Source of the DNA: Campylobacter sp. CN_NE2
GTDB lineage: Bacteria > Campylobacterota > Campylobacteria > Campylobacterales > Campylobacteraceae
Length of the DNA: 64,000 nt
NCBI RefSeq assembly: GCF_027797465.1
Contig: NZ_CP115608.1
Coordinates: 868,001-932,000, forward strand
Reading direction: 5' to 3'
Part shown: piece after piece, positions 18,522 through 27,510 of the stretch
Layout: each line of letters begins with the position of its first letter
Numbering within the stretch: position 1 is the stretch's first letter
Notes under the pieces: generated by a model
Databases searched by the model: none
Told to the model about the DNA's origin: nothing
Seen by the model: the letters and a program-made list of their open reading frames with translations, nothing else
Made by a program: the position numbers and the translations under genes

Positions 18522-18985
18522 AAACAAATATCCAAAATTTAAATTTCAACCAGATAATGGACGAATTTAAAAAAGCTCTTAGAGAAAACGGGCTTAAATA
18601 CACAAAGCAACGAGAAGTTTTGCTTGAAATTCTTTACAACAGCGATCTTCACTTCACACCAGAAGCCCTACACGCCGAAGTAAAAGCAAAATTTCCAAAG
18701 CTAAATGTCGGCATAGCAACTGTTTATAGAACACTAAATTTGCTTGAAGATTCAGGCATGGCGACTTCGATCTCTTTTGGCGCACAAGGCAAAAAATTTG
18801 AACTTGCTCACAGAGATCACCACGATCACCTTATATGCAAAAACTGCAATAAAATCGTTGAATTTGAAGATCACAGCATAGAAAAAAAACAGGTAAATAT
18901 AGCAAAAGCTAATGGCTTTACTCTCACAGGACATCTTATGCAACTTTACGGAATTTGCAACGATTGTGCTAAAAAAAGGAAATAA
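18518..18985 (+). CDS. fur: Ferric uptake regulator
   Basis: 155 residues. A winged-helix DNA-binding domain (residues about 15-95, with [14 protein letters not shown] and [16 protein letters not shown]) is followed by the metal-binding [22 protein letters not shown] cysteine pair suggests a structural zinc site. It represses iron-uptake genes when iron is replete. It overlaps cvpA by four bases and precedes lysS by three, so iron-regulator expression is tied to pilT and cvpA transcription. The order cvpA-fur-lysS-glyA matches what I recall for C. jejuni. Confidence 0.95.
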   Translation: MKTNIQNLNFNQIMDEFKKALRENGLKYTKQREVLLEILYNSDLHFTPEALHAEVKAKFPKLNVGIATVYRTLNLLEDSGMATSISFGAQGKKFELAHRDHHDHLICKNCNKIVEFEDHSIEKKQVNIAKANGFTLTGHLMQLYGICNDCAKKRK

Positions 18986-18988
18986 ATA

Positions 18989-20482
18989 GTGTTTGACAAC
19001 CAGCTTGAAATTCAAAAAATAGAAAAATCAAATGAATTGCGGAGTTTAGGAGTAAATCCTTATCCGCATTTTTTAGTTAAGGATATGAGTATAAAAGAAT
19101 TTAGAGATAAATTTGCTTTTATACAGGATTTAGAAGAGAAAAAAGCCACAGAGGAAGTTAGCATAGCAGGTCGCCTTAAATTTAAGCGAGTTGCGGGAAA
19201 ATCGACTTTTGGAAATATCGAAGATGAAAGCGGAAAAATCCAAATTTATTATTCACGCGATAGTATCGGCGAAGAAGATTACGCTAAATTCAAGAAAAAT
19301 CTTGAAGTCGGCGACATTATCCTAGTCAAAGGCTACGCATTTGTTACGCAAACTGGCGAATTTAGTATTCATGTTAGCCGCCTAACTCTTGCTTCAAAGT
19401 CCATTTCAGTTTTGCCTGAAAAATTTCACGGCTTAACCGACATAGAAATGAGATACCGCCAACGCTACCTTGATATGATAATGAATTCAGAAGTTAGAGA
19501 TGACTTTATAAAACGATCCATCATCATTAGCACCATTAGAAATTTCTTTGAGAAAAAGGGCTTTTTAGAAGTCGAAACTCCGATGATGCACCCAATCGCA
19601 GGTGGCGCAAACGCAAAGCCTTTTATCACTCACCACAACGCTCTTGATGTGGATAGATTTTTGCGAATCGCACCTGAACTTTATCTAAAACGCCTAATCG
19701 TAGGCGGTATGGAAGCTGTTTTTGAAATCAATAGAAATTTCCGAAACGAAGGCATGGATTTAACGCACAATCCTGAATTTACCAGCATTGAGTTTTACTG
19801 GACTTGGCATAATTATAATGACGCTATGGATTTAACCGAAGAGCTTTTTGCGACACTTTTGCAAAAGTTAAATTTGCCAAAAGTTATCGAATTTGACGAA
19901 GTAAGCGTGGATTTTTCAAAACCATTTACTCGCATAAAATACCTTGACGCTATCACGCAAATCGGCGGAATTTCAAGCGAAATCATAAACGATAAAGCAA
20001 AAATCATAGAAAAACTCAAAGCCGATAATTTTGAAGCAAATGAGAATTTGGATTTAGGGCATTTACAAGCCGAACTTTTTGATAACTATGTCGAGCATAA
20101 GCTCATAAATCCGACATTTGTTATCGATTTTCCGATTTCGATTTCGCCGTTATCAAGAAGAAGCGACGAAAACCCTGAGATCGCAGAGAGATTTGAGCTA
20201 TTTATCGCAGGTAGAGAACTAGCGAACGCTTTTAACGAGCTAAACGATCCGCTTGATCAATATGAACGCTTTAAAGCGCAAATTGATGCTAAAAACGCAG
20301 GAGATGACGAAGCGCACGAAATGGACGAAGATTTCGTTAGAGCCCTAAGCTATGCTATGCCACCGACTGTTGGCTGGGGGCTAGGTGTCGATAGGCTTGT
20401 GATGATTTTGCTAAATAAAAAATCGATTCGCGATGTTATTTTATTTCCGGCTATGAAGCCGATAAATTCAGAAAAGGAATAA
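18989..20482 (+). CDS. lysS: Lysyl-tRNA synthetase, class II
   Basis: 497 residues starting with GTG at 18989, three bases after fur, with AAGGAAAT upstream. An N-terminal OB-fold anticodon-binding domain (to about 170) precedes the class II catalytic core: motif 1 around [11 protein letters not shown], motif 2 around [19 protein letters not shown] and motif 3 [11 protein letters not shown]. It charges tRNA(Lys). The fur-lysS-glyA spacing of three bases and two bases suggests one transcript. Confidence 0.97.
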   Translation: MFDNQLEIQKIEKSNELRSLGVNPYPHFLVKDMSIKEFRDKFAFIQDLEEKKATEEVSIAGRLKFKRVAGKSTFGNIEDESGKIQIYYSRDSIGEEDYAKFKKNLEVGDIILVKGYAFVTQTGEFSIHVSRLTLASKSISVLPEKFHGLTDIEMRYRQRYLDMIMNSEVRDDFIKRSIIISTIRNFFEKKGFLEVETPMMHPIAGGANAKPFITHHNALDVDRFLRIAPELYLKRLIVGGMEAVFEINRNFRNEGMDLTHNPEFTSIEFYWTWHNYNDAMDLTEELFATLLQKLNLPKVIEFDEVSVDFSKPFTRIKYLDAITQIGGISSEIINDKAKIIEKLKADNFEANENLDLGHLQAELFDNYVEHKLINPTFVIDFPISISPLSRRSDENPEIAERFELFIAGRELANAFNELNDPLDQYERFKAQIDAKNAGDDEAHEMDEDFVRALSYAMPPTVGWGLGVDRLVMILLNKKSIRDVILFPAMKPINSEKE

Positions 20483-20484
20483 AA

Positions 20485-21726
20485 ATGTTAGAAAATTTTG
20501 ATAAAGAAATTTTTGATTTAACAAACAAAGAGTTGGCGCGTCAATGCGACCATTTGGAGATGATTGCAAGTGAAAACTTCACTTACCCAGAAGTCATGGC
20601 TGTTATGGGTTCGATTTTAACGAATAAATACGCAGAAGGTTATCCCGGCAAAAGATATTATGGCGGTTGCGAATTTGTCGATGAAATCGAAACTATCGCT
20701 ATTGAAAGATGTAAAAAACTTTTTGGTTGCGAATTTGCAAATGTTCAGCCAAATTCAGGCTCACAAGCTAATCAGGGCGTTTATGGAGCGTTTTTAAAAC
20801 CGGGTGATAAAATTTTGGGTATGTCGCTAAGCCACGGCGGACACCTAACGCACGGTGCAAAGGTTTCAAGTAGCGGAAAGTATTATGAGAGCTTTGAATA
20901 CGGCGTAGAGCTAGATGGTCGCATAAACTACGACCGCGTAGCCGACATAGCAAACATCGTAAAACCAAAAATGATAGTTTGCGGTGCAAGTGCCTACACA
21001 AGAGAGATAGATTTTGCTAAATTTAGAGAAATCGCTGATAGCGTTGGAGCTTTTTTGTTTGCCGATGTCGCTCACATCGCAGGTCTAGTTGTAGCTGGCG
21101 AGCACGCTCATCCGTTCCCACACTGCCATGTAGTTAGCTCTACCACTCACAAAACACTTCGCGGACCACGCGGCGGTATCATTATGACAAACGATGAAGA
21201 ATTCGCTAAAAAAATCAACAGCTCTATTTTCCCGGGCATTCAAGGCGGTCCATTAATGCATGTTATCGCAGGAAAGGCTGTCGGCTTTAAACACAATTTG
21301 AGCGATGAATGGAAAGTTTATGCAAAACAAGTTAAAGCAAATGCGAAAATTTTGGGCGAAACTTTGGTAAAAAGAGGCTTTGATCTAGTAAGCGGCGGCA
21401 CGGATAATCATTTGATTTTAGTAAGCTTTTTAAATAAAGAATTTAGTGGAAAAGACGCTGATATAGCCCTAGGAAACGCTGGAATCACCGTAAATAAAAA
21501 CACAGTCCCGGGCGAAACTCGCAGTCCATTTGTAACAAGCGGAATTCGCGTAGGAAGCCCAGCTCTTACAGCTCGTGGTATGAAGGAAGCTGAGTTTGAG
21601 TTTATCGCAAATAAAATCGCAGATGTGCTAAATGATATAACAAATACCGAACTTCAAGCAAAAGTTAAAAAAGAAGTTACAGATTTAGCGCATAAATTTA
21701 TCATTTACGATAGAGCAATGTATTAA
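20485..21726 (+). CDS. glyA: Serine hydroxymethyltransferase
   Basis: 413 residues. PLP-dependent enzyme interconverting serine and glycine with tetrahydrofolate. The Schiff-base lysine is in [13 protein letters not shown] near residue 227, with [10 protein letters not shown] and [15 protein letters not shown] near the N-terminus. It is full length. It starts two bases after lysS and is followed immediately by a strong hairpin, so the gatC-to-glyA run probably ends here. Confidence 0.97.
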   Translation: MLENFDKEIFDLTNKELARQCDHLEMIASENFTYPEVMAVMGSILTNKYAEGYPGKRYYGGCEFVDEIETIAIERCKKLFGCEFANVQPNSGSQANQGVYGAFLKPGDKILGMSLSHGGHLTHGAKVSSSGKYYESFEYGVELDGRINYDRVADIANIVKPKMIVCGASAYTREIDFAKFREIADSVGAFLFADVAHIAGLVVAGEHAHPFPHCHVVSSTTHKTLRGPRGGIIMTNDEEFAKKINSSIFPGIQGGPLMHVIAGKAVGFKHNLSDEWKVYAKQVKANAKILGETLVKRGFDLVSGGTDNHLILVSFLNKEFSGKDADIALGNAGITVNKNTVPGETRSPFVTSGIRVGSPALTARGMKEAEFEFIANKIADVLNDITNTELQAKVKKEVTDLAHKFIIYDRAMY

Positions 21727-21750
21727 AATTCGGGCAAATTTGCCCGAATT
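21727..21750 (+). terminator. Hairpin after glyA
   Basis: AATTCGGGCAA and TTGCCCGAATT form a perfect stem directly after the glyA stop codon, followed by TATCTATTTT. The T-rich tail is imperfect but position and stem strength fit an intrinsic terminator. Confidence 0.65.
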
Positions 21751-21752
21751 TA

Positions 21753-21794
21753 TCTATTTTGCGAATTTTATTATGGTAGAATTCGCAAAATAGA
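21753..21794. promoter_or_regulatory. 15-bp perfect inverted repeat framing a -10-like sequence
   Basis: TCTATTTTGCGAATT at 21753-21767 is the exact complement of AATTCGCAAAATAGA at 21780-21794, separated by 12 bases that contain TATGGTAG, a -10-like sequence. It lies 25 bases before the start of the SPOR-protein gene. It could be a second terminator or a regulator binding site around the promoter. Confidence 0.5.
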
Positions 21795-21818
21795 TTTTGA
21801 ATTTATAGGAGAAGCTTT

Positions 21819-22772
21819 ATGAATCACAATCCATACAGTATGGAAGACATTAACGATATAGTTTTAAATCGAAACGGAAATGATAAAAGTGCAAGTGTGA
21901 AAAAAATCTTAACTGCTATTGCGATTTTGATAATTTTATTTTTGATTGTTTTGATTATAATGAAATTCATAAATAAAGGTAATATCGATACTAGCGCAAA
22001 TTTGCAAATGCCAAGCGAAGCTGAACTTGCAAAAAAAGAGCAAGCGCCAAAGCTAGAACCGATTGTCATAACTCCAAAACCTGAACCTAAAAAAGAAGAG
22101 CCAAAAGTCGAAGTAAAAAAGCCTGAACAACCAAAAATCGAGCCTAGCGAACCACAAAACGACGCTAAATTTGAAATCAAAAAAGAAGAAGTAAAGGTCG
22201 ATGTAAAAGAGCAAATAATAGAAATCAAAAAAGAAGAACCAAAAAGTGTGGAGCAAATCGTCATAAAAGACGAACCAAAACCACAAGAAGTTCAAAAACA
22301 GCCTGAACCTAAAAAAGTAGAAATTCAACAACCAAAAACAGAACCTGTAAAAACGGCTCAAAAAATAGAACCTAAAAAAACAGAGCCAAAAGTCCAACCA
22401 AAACCTGAACCTAAAAAGGAACAACCAAAGGTAGAAACCAAAAAACCTGAACCAAAAAAAGAAGAGCCTAAAAAACAAGAACAACCTAAAAATAGCGAAC
22501 CTGTAAAAACGCAACCAAAAGGCGGCAATATAAAAGATGTCGCGAATTTAGCTAGTGGAACTTATATCCAAGTTCATGCCCTTTCACAATACAATCCAAA
22601 TGCACCTAGTATCAAAAAAATATCAGAAAAGGGTTATACTCCGATTGCGCATAAATCAGGTAATCTAACGCGCATTTTGGTCGGTCCTTTTAAAAACAAC
22701 GACGAGTTAAGCAAAGCTATGAGCGATGTAAAAACGCTTAACAATGAAGCTTTTGTTTATCGGGTAAAATAA
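21819..22772 (+). CDS. SPOR-domain protein with long Lys/Pro/Glu-rich periplasmic linker
   Basis: 317 residues. One transmembrane helix at about residues 30-52 (AIAILIILFLIVLIIMKF) anchors the protein with its bulk in the periplasm. Residues 65-235 are an extended low-complexity linker of KKEEPKV/PKPEP units. Residues about 238-317 form a SPOR fold (SGTYIQVHALSQYNPNAPSIKK, LTRILVGPFKNNDELSKAM), which binds denuded peptidoglycan at division septa. It ends with TAATG, overlapping the aroE start by one base. A cell-division or peptidoglycan role is inferred from the domain. The same order, SPOR gene then aroE, is remembered from C. jejuni. Confidence 0.88.
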   Translation: MNHNPYSMEDINDIVLNRNGNDKSASVKKILTAIAILIILFLIVLIIMKFINKGNIDTSANLQMPSEAELAKKEQAPKLEPIVITPKPEPKKEEPKVEVKKPEQPKIEPSEPQNDAKFEIKKEEVKVDVKEQIIEIKKEEPKSVEQIVIKDEPKPQEVQKQPEPKKVEIQQPKTEPVKTAQKIEPKKTEPKVQPKPEPKKEQPKVETKKPEPKKEEPKKQEQPKNSEPVKTQPKGGNIKDVANLASGTYIQVHALSQYNPNAPSIKKISEKGYTPIAHKSGNLTRILVGPFKNNDELSKAMSDVKTLNNEAFVYRVK

Positions 22773-23557
22773 TGGATAAATTCGCCGTTTTTGGCAATCC
22801 GATAGCTCACTCAGTTTCGCCAAGACTGCATAACTTGGCGATAAAAGAGCTAGGATTAGACGCCTATTACGGGCGAGTTTTGCTTGAAAACGGAAGTGAT
22901 TTAAAGGAAAAATTTTTAAATTTAGGCTTAAAAGGGGCAAATATAACCGTGCCTTTTAAGCTTGACGCTTACGAAACTAGCGAAATTTTAAGCCAAAGTG
23001 CCAAAGAAATCGGCTCGGTTAATACCCTTGTTTATAAAAATTCCAAATTTTATGGCTATAACACCGACGCGCTTGGCTTTTATAGGGCGATTTGCGAATT
23101 TGGCGAAATCAAAAATGCTCTGCTTTTAGGAGCTGGTGGCACAACAAGAGCGATGAGCTATATTTTGCATAAAAACGGCGTTAAATTCGATATTTTAAAT
23201 CGTAGCGATAAATCAGATAAGAATTTTAAATGCGAAAATTTCTATACTCACGCTGATTTTAAATTCACCAAATACGACCTAATCGTAAATTCCACAAGCG
23301 CGGGGCTTAAAGATGACTTTTTGCCAGCTCCAACCCAAATACTAGACGCTGTTTTTAAAGAAACAAAATTCGCATTTGACGCCATTTACGGCAAGATTAC
23401 GCCGTTTTTAAAATTAGCGATAGACAACGGACTTTTAGTCAAAGACGGCAAAGAAATGCTAGTTTATCAAGCAGTACTAGCTTTTAATCTTTTTTACGAC
23501 AACGAATTTAATGAAAATTTGATTTTAAACGCAATGTCTAGGGCGATAAGATTATAA
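22772..23557 (+). CDS. aroE: Shikimate dehydrogenase
   Basis: 261 residues. It reduces 3-dehydroshikimate with NADPH in aromatic amino-acid synthesis. The shikimate-binding FGNPIAHSVSPRLHN is at the N-terminus, the catalytic lysine is in NITVPFKLDAYE near residue 66, and the NADP-binding GAGGTTRAMSY is near 120. It is coupled to the SPOR gene by a one-base overlap. aroQ, for the preceding step, is elsewhere in the window. Confidence 0.94.
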   Translation: MDKFAVFGNPIAHSVSPRLHNLAIKELGLDAYYGRVLLENGSDLKEKFLNLGLKGANITVPFKLDAYETSEILSQSAKEIGSVNTLVYKNSKFYGYNTDALGFYRAICEFGEIKNALLLGAGGTTRAMSYILHKNGVKFDILNRSDKSDKNFKCENFYTHADFKFTKYDLIVNSTSAGLKDDFLPAPTQILDAVFKETKFAFDAIYGKITPFLKLAIDNGLLVKDGKEMLVYQAVLAFNLFYDNEFNENLILNAMSRAIRL

Positions 23558-23561
23558 ATTT

Positions 23562-24296
23562 ATGCAAAGAGATTATGACAAAGAACCGATAATTATAAAA
23601 GATTATCATCAAATTTTTAATTCGGTTTTATCGTGGTTTTCTGCGTTTATCGCTTTTACGATTTTACTAAATTTATATATTTTTATTTATAGTTATTTAC
23701 TAAATACAACTAATGATAAATTAATTAAAGAAGTAGGAAATCATATAATTACAATTAACGCAATAGTAATTTTTATTTCGCTATTTTATTTCATCGTTAG
23801 TTATTATATTTTTATAATACGCAGAAAAGCAGAAATTCATTTTACAAATAAATTTATACAATTTTATGAATTCGGAAAGTTACAGCACAACTCATCAAAT
23901 CCAAATTTAAGAGATATTATTTGTAAGCCGTTTTGGTTGGAAGATACAGAAAAAGACGGGATAGTATGGACTATTATTATGAACTGCATTATTGCACTTG
24001 TTGCTTTTAAATTCGTTGGATTACTTTTTATAGTTTTTTATTTTTTAGCAAATTTATTCCTAAAAGGCTGTTTTAATTTAATTATAAAAAGAAATTTCAA
24101 TTTTTTACAATTTCCAGCACTCATAATTGATGAACCACAAAAAAATGGTTGGGCTTATAATATAAATGTTTTGCGTGGAAAATTTTACATGGTGTGTATT
24201 TTTGATAAACAAGAATACGACGACATTAAACAATGGTTTTTAGATAAGAAAAATATAAACATAGATTATATTGAAAAAACATATTTTAAGATATAA
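23562..24296 (+). CDS. Hypothetical membrane protein
   Basis: 244 residues, unrecognised. Hydrophobic helices lie at about residues 23-47, 62-85 and 140-167, and the C-terminal 65 residues are soluble, with an IIDEPQKNGWAYNINVLRGKFYM segment. The gene is more AT-rich than its neighbours, with many Ile, Asn and Tyr codons, which suggests an accessory acquisition. It starts four bases after aroE without an obvious strong Shine-Dalgarno and ends in a textbook terminator. No partner or motif suggests a function. Confidence 0.75.
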   Translation: MQRDYDKEPIIIKDYHQIFNSVLSWFSAFIAFTILLNLYIFIYSYLLNTTNDKLIKEVGNHIITINAIVIFISLFYFIVSYYIFIIRRKAEIHFTNKFIQFYEFGKLQHNSSNPNLRDIICKPFWLEDTEKDGIVWTIIMNCIIALVAFKFVGLLFIVFYFLANLFLKGCFNLIIKRNFNFLQFPALIIDEPQKNGWAYNINVLRGKFYMVCIFDKQEYDDIKQWFLDKKNINIDYIEKTYFKI

Positions 24297-24330
24297 AGCT
24301 CCAAGCAATATTTAACTGCTTGGAGCTTTT
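24297..24330 (+). terminator. Strong intrinsic terminator after the membrane-protein gene
   Basis: AGCTCCAAGCA and TGCTTGGAGCT form a perfect 11-base stem with a short AT loop, preceded by AAA and followed by TTTT. It closes the plus-strand run SPOR gene-aroE-membrane protein. Confidence 0.85.
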
Positions 24331-24379
24331 GGAAGTGGTAAATTAGCTATGAGCCTAAATTTGCTAAATTTAATGGTTA

Positions 24380-24412
24380 AATTCGGTAAATTTAGACTAA
24401 ATTTACCGAATT
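24380..24412 (-). terminator. Hairpin after the VVVP-repeat lipoprotein gene
   Basis: AATTCGGTAAATTTAG and CTAAATTTACCGAATT are exact complements separated by one base, starting four bases after the stop codon at 24417. The flanking T run is weak, but the location between convergent genes favours a terminator. Confidence 0.55.
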
Positions 24413-24416
24413 AATC

Positions 24417-24914
24417 TTATCTGTGTTGTGGTCGTGGTGGCAAATTTTTTGCATATCTTTTTGTGGTTTCGCGCTCACCATGCGGTTTTGGCGGTGCTAC
24501 TTTTTGATTTTTCACTTGGTGTGACGAAAATGCTCTATCTTTTGCTCGTGGCGGAATTTTGCCATCTTTTCTTACAAAGCTATGGTGTGGTTTCATATCG
24601 CGGCGTGGCGGAACTTCTATGCCGTGTTTTGGCACTACCCTAGCAACAGGGCGAACAGCAGGACGATGCGCTACGACAACCCTTTTTTGTGGAGCGAGTA
24701 CAACTCTTTTTTGTGGCACTACGACCACTTTTTGCTGCGGGACAACAACCACTCGTTCTCTTGGAACGCGGTAGTAGCGATCTTCGTAATAATCCCCGCT
24801 TGTCGCATAAATTCCGCCACTTACATGCGCATGGGTGCCATGTGATACAACGCAACCGCTAAAACCAAGTCCGACAACACAAAGTGTAGCAATCTGCAAA
24901 ATTCTAGTTTTCAT
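24417..24914 (-). CDS. Small basic lipoprotein with VVVPQ(K/R) repeats
   Basis: 165 residues from the ATG at 24914, with AAGGA seven bases upstream. A TTG two codons earlier is not preferred. The lipobox GFSGC puts the lipidated cysteine near residue 20. Residues about 50-85 contain repeated RVVVVPQQK/VVVVPQKR/VVLAPQKR units, and the rest is rich in Arg, His, Pro and Lys, ending NLPPRPQHR. The repeats could form a beta or polyproline-like segment, and the positive charge suggests binding to peptidoglycan or LPS phosphate. That is speculation. Function unknown. Confidence 0.78.
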   Translation of the reverse strand: MKTRILQIATLCVVGLGFSGCVVSHGTHAHVSGGIYATSGDYYEDRYYRVPRERVVVVPQQKVVVVPQKRVVLAPQKRVVVAHRPAVRPVARVVPKHGIEVPPRRDMKPHHSFVRKDGKIPPRAKDRAFSSHQVKNQKVAPPKPHGERETTKRYAKNLPPRPQHR

Positions 24915-25034
24915 TGTCAATCCTTTATGAAAAGTTACGAGAATTTTATTCGCACGGCGTTAAATTTTTGTGATGAGTTTTTTAATAAATTTGAAATAAA
25001 TTTTAAGAAAAAGATAAATTCTATGGCAAAAAGC

Positions 25035-25066
25035 GTAAATTTGGCACTTTTTGGTGCCAAATTTAC
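25035..25066 (-). terminator. Terminator after the 91-residue lipoprotein gene
   Basis: GTAAATTTGGCAC and GTGCCAAATTTAC form a perfect 13-base stem around six bases. On the minus strand it is followed by GCTTTTTG. It begins nine bases beyond the stop codon of the lipoprotein gene at 25075. Confidence 0.75.
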
Positions 25067-25074
25067 TAATTTAA

Positions 25075-25350
25075 TTAATCTAAGATTATCGTATATTTAT
25101 ACGACTCATTTGTATCTGTTTTTTGGGTATTTTGCGTAGGCTCGGCTTGAACCGTAGCCTTATCTTGCCCTACTTTTATAGTTTGTTTAGCTTGTTTTTT
25201 CTTTGTGGCTTTTACAACTTTTTTAGGTGGTTCTTTTTCGATAATCACTTCTTGTTTTTTAGGTGGCTCATTAGTTTGATTTAGAGCACAACCGCCAAAA
25301 CCTAGCAAAAGCACACAACCAATAGATAGTCCTAAAATTCCAGTTTTCAT
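25075..25350 (-). CDS. Small lysine-rich lipoprotein
   Basis: 91 residues. The signal peptide MKTGILGLSIGCVLLLGFGG ends at a lipobox LGFGGC (Cys21). The mature part is hydrophilic and low-complexity (PPKKQEVIIEKEPPKKVVKATKKKQAK), with no predicted fold that I can name. It resembles its neighbour at 24417 in having a signal followed by charged, repeat-like sequence. It probably sits in the outer or inner membrane facing the periplasm. Function unknown. Confidence 0.72.
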   Translation of the reverse strand: MKTGILGLSIGCVLLLGFGGCALNQTNEPPKKQEVIIEKEPPKKVVKATKKKQAKQTIKVGQDKATVQAEPTQNTQKTDTNESYKYTIILD

Positions 25351-25424
25351 CTCTATGTCCTTATAAAAATTTTATGAAATTTTAGTCTTTGAAAGCTTAA
25401 AAATTTATATAAATTCATAATAAA

Positions 25425-25467
25425 ACAAAAAAAATGCAAATTCTGCAAAATTTAGTGCAGAATTTGC
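25425..25467 (-). terminator. Strong terminator after the Sel1-like lipoprotein gene
   Basis: Read on the minus strand, GCAAATTCTGC and GCAGAATTTGC form a perfect 11-base stem with a ten-base loop, followed by ATTTTTTTTG. This is a canonical intrinsic terminator 18 bases beyond the stop at 25485. Confidence 0.88.
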
Positions 25468-25484
25468 AAATTTATCGTTTAAAT

Positions 25485-25940
25485 TTAGCCTTTATATCCT
25501 AGTCGTCGCATTTCTTTGCAGCTTTGCGCATGACCACCATAACATGCTCTCATAAAAATATCAATTGCGTTGTTGATATTTTTTGCTACACCTTCGCCTT
25601 TTTCAAACATATATGCCATACGCACACATGACGGAATATCTTGCGCTAGGGCGCAGTTGATATTATAAGCATTAATCGCAGAAGCAAAATCGCCTTTTGA
25701 ATACATAGAATCTGCAAAGCTTCGACACATAGAAACATTTCCGCTTTTACAAGCATCGCTTACGACAGCTTTACCTTCTATATTGCTTTGTTCATTAACT
25801 CCTGCTTGGATACTATCAAATGTTCTATTATCCATGCTTGTAGTTGAAGTTTGCGTAACAGTCGGAGCAGGTCCCCCGCTAGTGCCAGAACAACCCACAA
25901 AAAACGCACACACGCTTAATGCTAAAATAAATTTTTTCAT
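25485..25940 (-). CDS. Lipoprotein with Sel1-like cysteine-containing repeats
   Basis: 151 residues from the ATG at 25940 (AAGGAATTTAAG upstream); an in-frame start eight codons earlier is less likely. The lipobox AFFVGC gives a lipidated cysteine near residue 17. The mature protein has two to three Sel1/Hcp-like helical repeats: CKSGNVSMCRSFADSMYSKGD, CALAQDIPSCVRMAYMFEKGEGV and CYGGHAQSCKEMRRLG. Cysteines are regularly spaced, as in the Helicobacter cysteine-rich proteins, where they form intra-repeat disulphides. A periplasmic or outer-membrane adaptor role is inferred. It is 10 bases after the conserved gene at 25951. Confidence 0.82.
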   Translation of the reverse strand: MKKFILALSVCAFFVGCSGTSGGPAPTVTQTSTTSMDNRTFDSIQAGVNEQSNIEGKAVVSDACKSGNVSMCRSFADSMYSKGDFASAINAYNINCALAQDIPSCVRMAYMFEKGEGVAKNINNAIDIFMRACYGGHAQSCKEMRRLGYKG

Positions 25941-25950
25941 CTTAAATTCC

Positions 25951-26274
25951 TTAAAATCTGCCACTTATATAGTAAGTTTCTTTTCCGCTTACCTTTTCAA
26001 GGCGAAGTTTGTATTTATCAGACCAGCCAAAAATCATATCTCTAACCGCTTCTCTTTTCTCTTCGGTAGCAGCTTCGTTTTTGATTTTAAAATACGGATT
26101 TGAATTTGACATTGCTATATACGCTCCGTAAATTTTTAGTTTGTCATTTAGCGTAACTATATGATCTAACTCCGTTGTGTTAAAATCACATTTTGAGAGT
26201 ATCCCTCTAAGTTGTGCCGTAGTGGCGTCATTTACGCTGTAACCAAGTGCGATTAGAATTCCATCTTCACTCAT
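25951..26274 (-). CDS. Conserved hypothetical protein following prfB
   Basis: 107 residues, no signal peptide or membrane helix. The C-terminal half (EEKREAVRDMIFGWSDKYKLRLEKVSGKETYYISGRF) is helix then beta, and the N-terminal half has the segment SVNDATTAQLRGILSKCDFN. I do not recognise a family. It has a good Shine-Dalgarno (AAGGAT) and lies 21 bases after prfB, so it is probably in the same transcript as the release factor. Confidence 0.7.
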   Translation of the reverse strand: MSEDGILIALGYSVNDATTAQLRGILSKCDFNTTELDHIVTLNDKLKIYGAYIAMSNSNPYFKIKNEAATEEKREAVRDMIFGWSDKYKLRLEKVSGKETYYISGRF

Positions 26275-26295
26275 ATCTTATCCTTTCATAAAAGT

Positions 26296-27390
26296 TTATT
26301 TTTGTTGTGAAATCAAAACACCTTCAATTATTTTTTTAATATCGCCATCTAGTATGGCGTCCGTTTGCGAATATGCGATATTGCTACGCAAATCCTTTAC
26401 TTGCTGATACGGAAAAAGCACATAAGAGCGGATTTGATGACCCCAGCCGATCTCGCTTTTTGGTGCATTTTCATCGGCTTGTCTCTGTTTTTCAAGCTCT
26501 AACTCATAAAGCCTTGATTTTAGCACTTTCATCGCCGTTTCTTTGTTTTTATGCTGATTTCTATCGTTTTGACACTGCACGACAATGCCTGTTGGTATAT
26601 GCGTGATACGAACGGCACTTTCTGTTTTATTTACATGCTGACCACCTGCGCCACTAGCTCTATAAACATCTATGCGAAGATCTTTTTCTTCTACGCTTAT
26701 CTCTATATCATCATTTAGCTCAGGGCTTACAACTACGCTTGAAAAGCTTGTGTGTCTTCTACCTGCACTATCAAACGGACTTGTTCGCACCAAGCGATGA
26801 ACGCCGTTTTCGGCTTTTAAATATCCGTAAGCATTTTCACCTTTGACGATAAAACTGACATCTTTTAGACCAGCTTCTTCACCCTCTTGGAAATCCAAAA
26901 CTTCGACCTTAAAGCCTTCTCTTTCGCAAAAACGCAAATACATACGATAAAGCATACTCGCCCAGTCATTGCTCTCAGTGCCACCGGCTCCTGGGTGAAT
27001 TGTAATAATAGCATTTTTGTTATCATCATCGCCGTTTAACATCATCGCAAGTTCAAGGTTTGTGATATATTCTTGCAAATTCGGCGCAGTATCAAAAAGA
27101 TCGTTTATCGTAGCTTCGTCATTTTCTTCATTTGCAAGATCGTAAATTTCACTAGCGTCGTCAAGTTCGCCTTTTGCTTTTTTAAATTTGTCTAAAATCG
27201 ATGAAATTTTCGTCTTTTCTTTGCCGATTTGAGTAGCTTTTTTGACATCGCCCCAAAAACTAGGATCACTTTCGATTTTCGCAATCTCATCTAAACGCGA
27301 AATAATCTCATCAGGCTTGATAATCAAGGCTATATTGTTAATCTTATTTTTTAAATCTTTTAAAAGTTCGGTGTATTCGTAATTATCCAA
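26296..27390 (-). CDS. prfB: Peptide chain release factor 2
   Basis: 364 residues from a TTG at 27390 with GGGG seven bases upstream. It has the stop-codon-recognition motif SPF in [11 protein letters not shown] and the hydrolytic GGQ in [13 protein letters not shown]. The frame is continuous, so the autoregulatory +1 frameshift at an early UGA seen in E. coli prfB is absent. It terminates translation at UGA and UAA. It is divergent from panC. A minus-strand TATAAT lies at 27412-27417. Confidence 0.96.
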   Translation of the reverse strand: MDNYEYTELLKDLKNKINNIALIIKPDEIISRLDEIAKIESDPSFWGDVKKATQIGKEKTKISSILDKFKKAKGELDDASEIYDLANEENDEATINDLFDTAPNLQEYITNLELAMMLNGDDDNKNAIITIHPGAGGTESNDWASMLYRMYLRFCEREGFKVEVLDFQEGEEAGLKDVSFIVKGENAYGYLKAENGVHRLVRTSPFDSAGRRHTSFSSVVVSPELNDDIEISVEEKDLRIDVYRASGAGGQHVNKTESAVRITHIPTGIVVQCQNDRNQHKNKETAMKVLKSRLYELELEKQRQADENAPKSEIGWGHQIRSYVLFPYQQVKDLRSNIAYSQTDAILDGDIKKIIEGVLISQQK

Positions 27391-27411
27391 AATCTATCCC
27401 CTTTTGGCGAA

Positions 27412-27417
27412 ATTATA
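27412..27417 (-). promoter_or_regulatory. Predicted -10 box for prfB
   Basis: TATAAT on the minus strand, 22 bases before the TTG start of prfB. No -35 is apparent. It sits in the gap shared with the divergent panC promoter. Confidence 0.5.
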
Positions 27418-27470
27418 GCATTTTAACCTTTATAATAAACTTGAAAATTTAAAATTCAGAAATTTTGAGT

Positions 27471-27476
27471 TATAAT
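27471..27476 (+). promoter_or_regulatory. Predicted -10 box for panC-rimO-tilS
   Basis: TATAAT on the plus strand, 34 bases before the panC start codon, in the divergent gap with prfB. The following plus-strand genes are separated by only two bases each, so one promoter probably serves all three. Confidence 0.5.
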
Positions 27477-27510
27477 TTAGTTCAAAAAATTTCAAAGCGA
27501 GAGAAAAATC

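Noticed and set aside
22053-22514. Minus-strand Phe-rich frame of 153 codons
   Set aside because: Antisense to the low-complexity linker of the SPOR protein gene; no start signals.
24921-25074. tRNA or small RNA gene in the gap between the two lipoprotein genes
   Set aside because: No cloverleaf or conserved RNA signature; only a terminator hairpin at 25035-25066.
26296-27390. Programmed +1 frameshift in prfB
   Set aside because: The reading frame is continuous from the TTG start with no early UGA; the E. coli autoregulatory site is absent.
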